From a virus, in IMG/VR virus record IMGVR_UViG_3300032249_000499, positions 1 through 34,421 of that record: a stretch of 34,421 nt of DNA. One strand, given 5' to 3'. Under the pieces are notes generated by a model. That model made no database searches, was not told the origin of the DNA, and saw only the letters and a program-made list of their open reading frames with translations. Below, in pieces: positions 30,592 to 34,421 of this stretch (positions are counted from its first letter, which is position 1; every line of letters starts with the position of its first letter). The position numbers and the translations under genes are program-made.

Positions 30592-32051
30592 TGAAAAATG
30601 TAGAAAGTTTAACTGTTGTAGGCGGTGGAACTGCTGGATTAATTTCTGCACTTATTTTAAAAGAATATAGCAGTCTTGAAATTAATTTAATTTATTCTTC
30701 AAAAATTGGAATCATTGGTGTAGGTGAAGGATCAACAGAACATTTCAAAGAATTTATGGATTTTGTTGGAATTAAACCAAGTGAAATTATTAAAGAATGT
30801 GACGCAACATTTAAAGTAGGAATTATGTTTGACAATTGGATAATTGATCATAAATATTTACATTCTGTTGGCTATCCATTTTCTTCAAATTTAAAAGAAT
30901 CCTATCCCGTATATGCAAAACAAACTATTGAAGATTTGTTTTTCTTTAATCCAAAAAGTCATCAAAAAAATGTTATTGATAAAAAATTTATAGATGTAGA
31001 TTTACATTCACCAACAAACCAATATCATTTTAATACTTTTAAATTAAACCTATTTTTAAAAAATTTAGCAGTAAAAAAAGGAATTAATGTTTTTGATGAT
31101 GAAATTGTTGAGGTTGAACTTAATCAAGATGGATATATTGATACCATAATTGGAGAAAAAAGAAAATATAGTAGTGATTTTTATATAGATACAACTGGAT
31201 TTTCAAGAATTTTAGTAAAAAAACTAAATGTTAAGTGGAATTCTTTTAGTAAATATTTAAAACTAAATTCTGCAATTACCTTTCCAACAAAAGATGAAGA
31301 TAATTATAATTTTTGGACATTGGCAAAAGCAATGAATTCTGGTTGGAGATTTAAAATACCAACTTGGGGTCGTCATGGCAATGGATATATTTATGATAAA
31401 AATTTTATTAATGCTGATGAGGCAAAACTAGAAATAGAAAAAGAACTTGGATATGAAGTAGAAATTGGAAAAACATTTTCTTTTGATCCAGGCGCATTAG
31501 AGAATGCTTGGACTAAAAATTGTGTTGCTATGGGGCTAAGTGGATGTTTTTTTGAACCATTAGAAGCAACATCAATTGGATTAACCATCCAACAAAGTTT
31601 TTTATTAATGCATAGAATTCAAAATTATGATGAAAAAACTATAAAAGATTACAATAAATCATTTAATAGTATAGTTGAAAACATTAGAGACTTTATTGTG
31701 TTACATTATTTAACAAAAAGAAATGATACTGAATTTTGGAAAAATGTTTTAAATACAGAAATTCCAGAATCATTAAAAAATAATTTAGAAAAATGGAAAA
31801 CAAAGTTTCCGCTTGATGATGACTTTGCATACACCTCAGATTATCGGATGTTCAATGCACCAAACTTTATAAATGTTATGGGAGGGCTTAAATTATTTGA
31901 CAAAAAAGCATTGTTTCAAGAATATAATTTTTTGTCAGAAAAACATAAGGCCAACGCTGATCAATTAATTAATCAGCACGTATATGATGAAACTATTAGT
32001 AAATTTATAAATCATAAAGAAATTATTAAAATTATAAGAGAGGTAAATTAA
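30591..32051 (+). CDS. Flavin-dependent (tryptophan-type) halogenase
   Basis: A 486-residue member of the tryptophan halogenase family, which uses FADH2, oxygen and halide to halogenate an aromatic substrate. Seen: FAD-binding GGGTAG (11-16); GVGEGST (43-49); the lysine K75 in ATFKVGIMFDNW, aligning with catalytic Lys79 of PrnA; GWRFKIP (251-257), a variant of the diagnostic WxWxIP with the second Trp changed to Phe; and FEPLEATS (321-328), where E325 aligns with the conserved Glu346 of PrnA although the following STG is ATS. No flavin reductase is seen here. Substrate cannot be read from sequence. A cyanophage member (VirX1) is a known halogenase, so viral examples exist. The DNA is more AT-rich than the replication genes, suggesting acquisition. 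Confidence 0.8.
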   Translation: MKNVESLTVVGGGTAGLISALILKEYSSLEINLIYSSKIGIIGVGEGSTEHFKEFMDFVGIKPSEIIKECDATFKVGIMFDNWIIDHKYLHSVGYPFSSNLKESYPVYAKQTIEDLFFFNPKSHQKNVIDKKFIDVDLHSPTNQYHFNTFKLNLFLKNLAVKKGINVFDDEIVEVELNQDGYIDTIIGEKRKYSSDFYIDTTGFSRILVKKLNVKWNSFSKYLKLNSAITFPTKDEDNYNFWTLAKAMNSGWRFKIPTWGRHGNGYIYDKNFINADEAKLEIEKELGYEVEIGKTFSFDPGALENAWTKNCVAMGLSGCFFEPLEATSIGLTIQQSFLLMHRIQNYDEKTIKDYNKSFNSIVENIRDFIVLHYLTKRNDTEFWKNVLNTEIPESLKNNLEKWKTKFPLDDDFAYTSDYRMFNAPNFINVMGGLKLFDKKALFQEYNFLSEKHKANADQLINQHVYDETISKFINHKEIIKIIREVN

Positions 32052-32056
32052 ACATA

Positions 32057-32701
32057 ATGCCAGAGTTAAATGCAAACATACCACCAATTTCGTGTTATGT
32101 AAGAGGAAACTATTTAAGAAATCATCAAGATAGCCATGACAAATACTTTGAATGTATGATTTTTGGTGTTTCAAGTTTAAAATCTAGAAGCCCACTATTT
32201 CATATTATGATGCCAGATGGTGGACTATGGTGGAGACTACCAATATCTGCTTTTTGTACAGAGCCAGGAGTGCCTGAAGTTGATCTACATAATTTGGTTT
32301 TGTGGAATTCTTTTAGTCACCACATTGCGGTAACTCAATTTGAAAATCTGACTAATCTAAGAATGTCGTACATAGATAGAACAAAGACAATGCACAAGGG
32401 CACCTACTTGTTTACATTAGACTGGCACAATCCAGATAAAAATGTTTTAGATGATGGATATTCAGAAAGCCCCGCAGACCATAAGTGTGGTCATGTCATA
32501 CAAAGAGACGACGGAAACTTTGCCATTCAGCCCAACAACAGAGTAAGGGTGTATGAGCCTTCATTTACCCTGGAAAAAGAATATTTGATTGACAGGATAA
32601 TTAATGAAAGAAAGTATGATGTAGAAAATCAAGACAAGTGGATAATGGAAAACTCTGATAGATTTAACTATGACATTAATTTAAACGAAGTTGACAAATA
32701 A
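32057..32701 (+). CDS. Conserved-looking protein of unknown function in the halogenase block
   Basis: A 214-residue soluble protein I do not recognise. It follows the halogenase by 5 bases, with GAGAGGT upstream of ATG 32057. It has many His, Trp and Phe residues and beta-prone stretches: SHDKYFECMIFGVSS (about 26-40), GGLWWRLPISAFC (55-67), a HNLVLWNSFSHH segment, GTYLFTLDWHNP (115-126) and FAIQPNNRVRV (about 155-165). There is no signal peptide, membrane segment or known catalytic motif. The pattern is that of a compact, possibly metal-binding beta protein. Base use is closer to the late genes than to the very AT-rich halogenase. Location suggests work with the halogenase or the glycosyltransferase, but this is inference. 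Confidence 0.6.
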   Translation: MPELNANIPPISCYVRGNYLRNHQDSHDKYFECMIFGVSSLKSRSPLFHIMMPDGGLWWRLPISAFCTEPGVPEVDLHNLVLWNSFSHHIAVTQFENLTNLRMSYIDRTKTMHKGTYLFTLDWHNPDKNVLDDGYSESPADHKCGHVIQRDDGNFAIQPNNRVRVYEPSFTLEKEYLIDRIINERKYDVENQDKWIMENSDRFNYDINLNEVDK

Positions 32702-32719
32702 TACCGTGGCTGCTAAACT
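32691..32719 (+). promoter_or_regulatory. Candidate promoter overlapping the start of the small HTH gene
   Basis: TTGACA (32691-32696), a 17-base spacer and TGCTAAACT, an extended -10 (TAAACT at 32714-32719). Transcription would begin near 32726, inside the 51-codon gene, so it would mainly serve the glycosyltransferase and packaging genes downstream. Confidence 0.45.
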
Positions 32720-32861
32720 ATATACAAGCGAGGCTTGGCTACGCAAAAGGTTTCTTATGGATAAAAAATCTCCACAAGATATTGCTAAGGAATGCGAAGC
32801 CAGCGTTGAAACTATATATGTATACCTTGCAAAATTTGGATTAAGGAAATCAAAACGATGA
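32706..32861 (+). CDS. Small helix-turn-helix protein
   Basis: A 51-codon gene starting at GTG 32706, four bases after the previous stop, and ending at TGA 32859-32861 so that its stop overlaps the glycosyltransferase ATG (ATGA). The product has the shape of small phage homeodomain-like HTH proteins: SEAWLRKRF, then SPQDIAKECEAS (helix 2 and turn) and VETIYVYLAKFGLRK (recognition helix), with a basic end. An internal ATG at 32757 behind AAAGG would give a 34-residue product lacking the first helix; it could be used by transcripts from the internal promoter. It probably binds DNA and may regulate the adjacent genes. Confidence 0.7.
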   Translation: MAAKLYTSEAWLRKRFLMDKKSPQDIAKECEASVETIYVYLAKFGLRKSKR

Positions 32862-33520
32862 TACCTAAAATTATTTGGCAAACGTATGAGTCTGATTATA
32901 ACAAACTTGATGAAAAGGCTTTGGCATGCTCAAATTCATTTAAAGAGTTAAATCCAAAGTGGCAATACAATTATGTTTCTGGAAAAGAAAGAGAAACATT
33001 TGTATTAAAACATTTTGGTAAAGAATGGCACAATATATATATGTCATATACAGCAGGTGTATTAAAAGCAGATCTTTGGAGATATATGTGTCTATATATT
33101 AATGGAGGGGTTTATTCTGATTTAGACATATTATGCAAAAAACCAATAGAGTCTTGGTTAGATTTAAATTTAAATTTTGCTGTATCAAAAGAACCCAACG
33201 CCCCTGGGTATACACAAATGATATTTGCATCATCTCCAAATAATATATTTTTAGAAAACATACTAAAAGACATTAAAGAACAATTTTATTTAAATAAAAC
33301 TTATAAAAATATTATTGATTATGAAATAAATGAAGTTGGATATGTTATTTTTACAAACTCTATAAATAATACATTAAAAATAAATAATGATGGCTTTATG
33401 TTGTATACTGGAGAAGACTCAAAAAAAATATATGAAAATTCAATACAGCATTTTTGTGCAGGAAATGGAAATGTTTTTGGATCAAACTATGTTGCTTGGA
33501 AAACAGAGGAGTATAAATGA
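32858..33520 (+). CDS. GT32-type glycosyltransferase (Och1-like, DXD motif)
   Basis: A 220-residue sugar-nucleotide-dependent glycosyltransferase. The N-terminal IPKIIWQTY and the core AGVLKADLWRYMCLYINGG ending in SDLD (D88-L89-D90) are hallmarks of the family that includes Och1 and capsule-type mannosyl- or galactosyltransferases; the DXD acids hold the metal and nucleotide sugar. It lacks a membrane anchor, so it would act in the cytoplasm. Acceptor and sugar cannot be read from sequence; phage DNA bases, a phage protein or a host glycan are all possible. It overlaps the HTH gene and the next gene by 4 bases each. Very AT-rich, as is the halogenase. Confidence 0.75.
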   Translation: MIPKIIWQTYESDYNKLDEKALACSNSFKELNPKWQYNYVSGKERETFVLKHFGKEWHNIYMSYTAGVLKADLWRYMCLYINGGVYSDLDILCKKPIESWLDLNLNFAVSKEPNAPGYTQMIFASSPNNIFLENILKDIKEQFYLNKTYKNIIDYEINEVGYVIFTNSINNTLKINNDGFMLYTGEDSKKIYENSIQHFCAGNGNVFGSNYVAWKTEEYK

Positions 33521-33852
33521 AACTAAAACCAGTTTATGAAGATGTAAAAAATTTTAACTGTAACGATCTTTATCTTCGTTCCGTTGGAGCACCTTCTGGC
33601 AATTCAATTTGGAAAACGTGTCACTCTATAGCACAAATGCTTATAGAAAAAAATATAGCGTATGGAGATTCTGCTCTTGATCCTGTAAGAATTTTCAGTA
33701 AGTCAGACCCAGCAGAACAACTTAAGGTTAGAATTGATGATAAGTTGAGTCGTTTAATGAAGGGCACAGATTACCCTGGAGATAATGACATTGACGATTT
33801 AATAGGATACTTAGTTTTATTAAAAATAGCAAAGGAAAAAGATGTCAACTGA
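33517..33852 (+). CDS. DUF1599-like nucleotide-modification-associated protein
   Basis: A 111-residue protein. The pattern EKNIAYGDSALDPVRIF (about 44-60), VRIDDKLSRLMKG (about 71-83) and DNDIDDLIGYLVLL (about 88-101) matches the DUF1599 type, all-helical domains found in phages and described as associated with nucleotide modification, possibly distant MazG-type NTP pyrophosphohydrolases. The paired acids in the last two motifs could bind metal. It overlaps the glycosyltransferase by 4 bases and the small terminase by 11. If the family role holds, it may clean up or handle unusual nucleotides. Confidence 0.55.
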   Translation: MKLKPVYEDVKNFNCNDLYLRSVGAPSGNSIWKTCHSIAQMLIEKNIAYGDSALDPVRIFSKSDPAEQLKVRIDDKLSRLMKGTDYPGDNDIDDLIGYLVLLKIAKEKDVN

Positions 33853-34375
33853 ATCAGAACTTATTGAGCATCTTGATGAAGTTAATAAGGTAGTTACAGA
33901 ATACCTTAAAGGGCAAGATCCAACAAAAATTTCTAAAGAGTTAGACATTCCACGTACTCGTGTTGTTTCATTAATTAATGAGTGGAAGGTTATGGCATCT
34001 GCAAATGATGCAATTCGTGCACGGGCTAAAGAAGCCCTTGCTGGTGCGGATACTCATTACAGCAAACTTATTACAAAGGCTTATGAAGTTATTGATGAAT
34101 CAAGTTTAACTAATAATCTTAGTGCAAAAACTCAGGCAATTAAATTAGTTATGGACATTGAAAAATCTAGAATTGAAATGTTACAAAAAGCAGGACTATT
34201 AGAAAATAAAGAACTTGCAGAAGAGATGGTTGAAATTGAAAGACGACAAGAAGTGCTTGTTGAAATATTAAGAGAAATTGCCTCAACTCATCCAGAGGTT
34301 CGTGATTTAATTATGCAACGCCTTTCTCAAATTGCCAAAGAAGGAGAGGTAATTACAATTGTCCAAAATGTTTAA
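33842..34375 (+). CDS. Probable small terminase subunit
   Basis: A 177-residue helical protein with an N-terminal HTH (about 20-50: YLKGQDPTKISKEL, then IPRTRVVSLINEW), a central helical oligomerisation region and a C-terminal acidic helix (ELAEEMVEIERRQEVL). Small terminases combine such a DNA-binding HTH with a ring-forming helical core. Position is decisive: it overlaps the start of what looks like the large terminase at the right edge. Start ATG 33842 has AAAGG ahead of it (33831-33835). It would recognise the packaging site. A general HTH regulator cannot be ruled out. Confidence 0.65.
   Translation: MSTESELIEHLDEVNKVVTEYLKGQDPTKISKELDIPRTRVVSLINEWKVMASANDAIRARAKEALAGADTHYSKLITKAYEVIDESSLTNNLSAKTQAIKLVMDIEKSRIEMLQKAGLLENKELAEEMVEIERRQEVLVEILREIASTHPEVRDLIMQRLSQIAKEGEVITIVQNV
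34342..34350 (+). promoter_or_regulatory. Ribosome binding site deciding the large terminase start
   Basis: AGGAGAGGT lies 8 bases before TTG 34359 but 17 bases before ATG 34368. The spacing favours TTG as the start of the partial downstream gene, both starts being in the same frame. Confidence 0.5.
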
Positions 34376-34421
34376 TGATTTTTTAGAAGTTTTAAAAGAA
34401 AATCAATTTGAAGAAATTCCA
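34359..34421 (+). CDS. Probable large terminase subunit, N-terminal fragment (partial)
   Basis: An open frame running off the right edge. From TTG 34359 it would encode 21 residues; from ATG 34368, 18 (starting MFNDFLEVLKENQFEEIP). A small acidic helical leader of this sort precedes the ATPase domain of many large terminases, and the gene follows the small terminase, overlapping it by 17 or 8 bases. No Walker motif is yet within view, so the assignment depends on order. Confidence 0.5.
   Translation, partial: MSKMFNDFLEVLKENQFEEIP

Noticed and set aside
665-32881. Numerous reverse-strand open frames (for example 6323-6658, 25734-26087, 5981-6313).
   Set aside because: All lie opposite strong + strand genes, have no ribosome sites or recognisable motifs, and arise from codon bias of the real genes.
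1-34421. tRNA genes, insertion sequences, integrase or attachment sites.
   Set aside because: No cloverleaf, transposase, recombinase or flanking duplication could be recognised by reading; the absence is not proven without a dedicated search.

Overview
This window is a stretch of a tailed double-stranded DNA phage genome. About 38 tightly packed genes are supported, all on the + strand, mostly overlapping by 1-11 bases or separated by a few bases, and the DNA is AT-rich throughout. The head-tail connector, tail assembly chaperone, long tape measure and Dit/Tal-like order indicate a siphovirus with a long non-contractile tail. The connector style, the DnaE-type polymerase with a RecA-like recombinase, and two apparently leaderless promoters resemble phages of Actinobacteria. 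A low-GC (for example freshwater) actinobacterial host is an inference, not something the sequence proves.

Layout. 1-3040: end of an unidentified gene, then head-tail adaptor, stopper, tail-completion and tail-terminator genes. 3115-3756: major tail protein, closed by a strong hairpin terminator. 3834-4916: two paralogous tail assembly chaperones, one long and one short, as separate genes in place of the usual frameshifted pair. 4938-11297: a 2119-residue tape measure protein containing a LysM domain. 11297-19428: Dit-like protein, a 1502-residue hub and four further tail or fibre proteins. 19440-20119: a zinc ribbon and a MerR-like DNA-binding protein whose 3' end holds a textbook promoter for the genes that follow.

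20139-30591: replication and recombination. This holds two small proteins, a DnaB-type helicase, a DnaG-type primase, a small membrane protein with its own promoter, an ssDNA-binding-like protein, a DnaE polymerase with a full set of PHP metal ligands, a RecA-like recombinase with an altered Walker A, a small Cys protein, a putative PD-(D/E)XK nuclease, a helical protein that might be a recombination mediator, a Cas4-like Fe-S exonuclease, a Cys-rich protein and a RuvC-like resolvase. Together these would support recombination-linked replication with its own resolution step.

30591-33520: a strikingly AT-rich accessory block with a flavin-dependent (tryptophan-type) halogenase, a 214-residue protein of unknown function, a 51-codon helix-turn-helix protein and a GT32-type glycosyltransferase. 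33517 to the right edge: a nucleotide-metabolism or modification-associated small protein, a likely small terminase and the first codons of a likely large terminase. Since packaging genes run off the right edge and head-tail connector genes enter at the left edge, the missing part (large terminase, portal, capsid and probably lysis) likely joins the two ends on a circular map.
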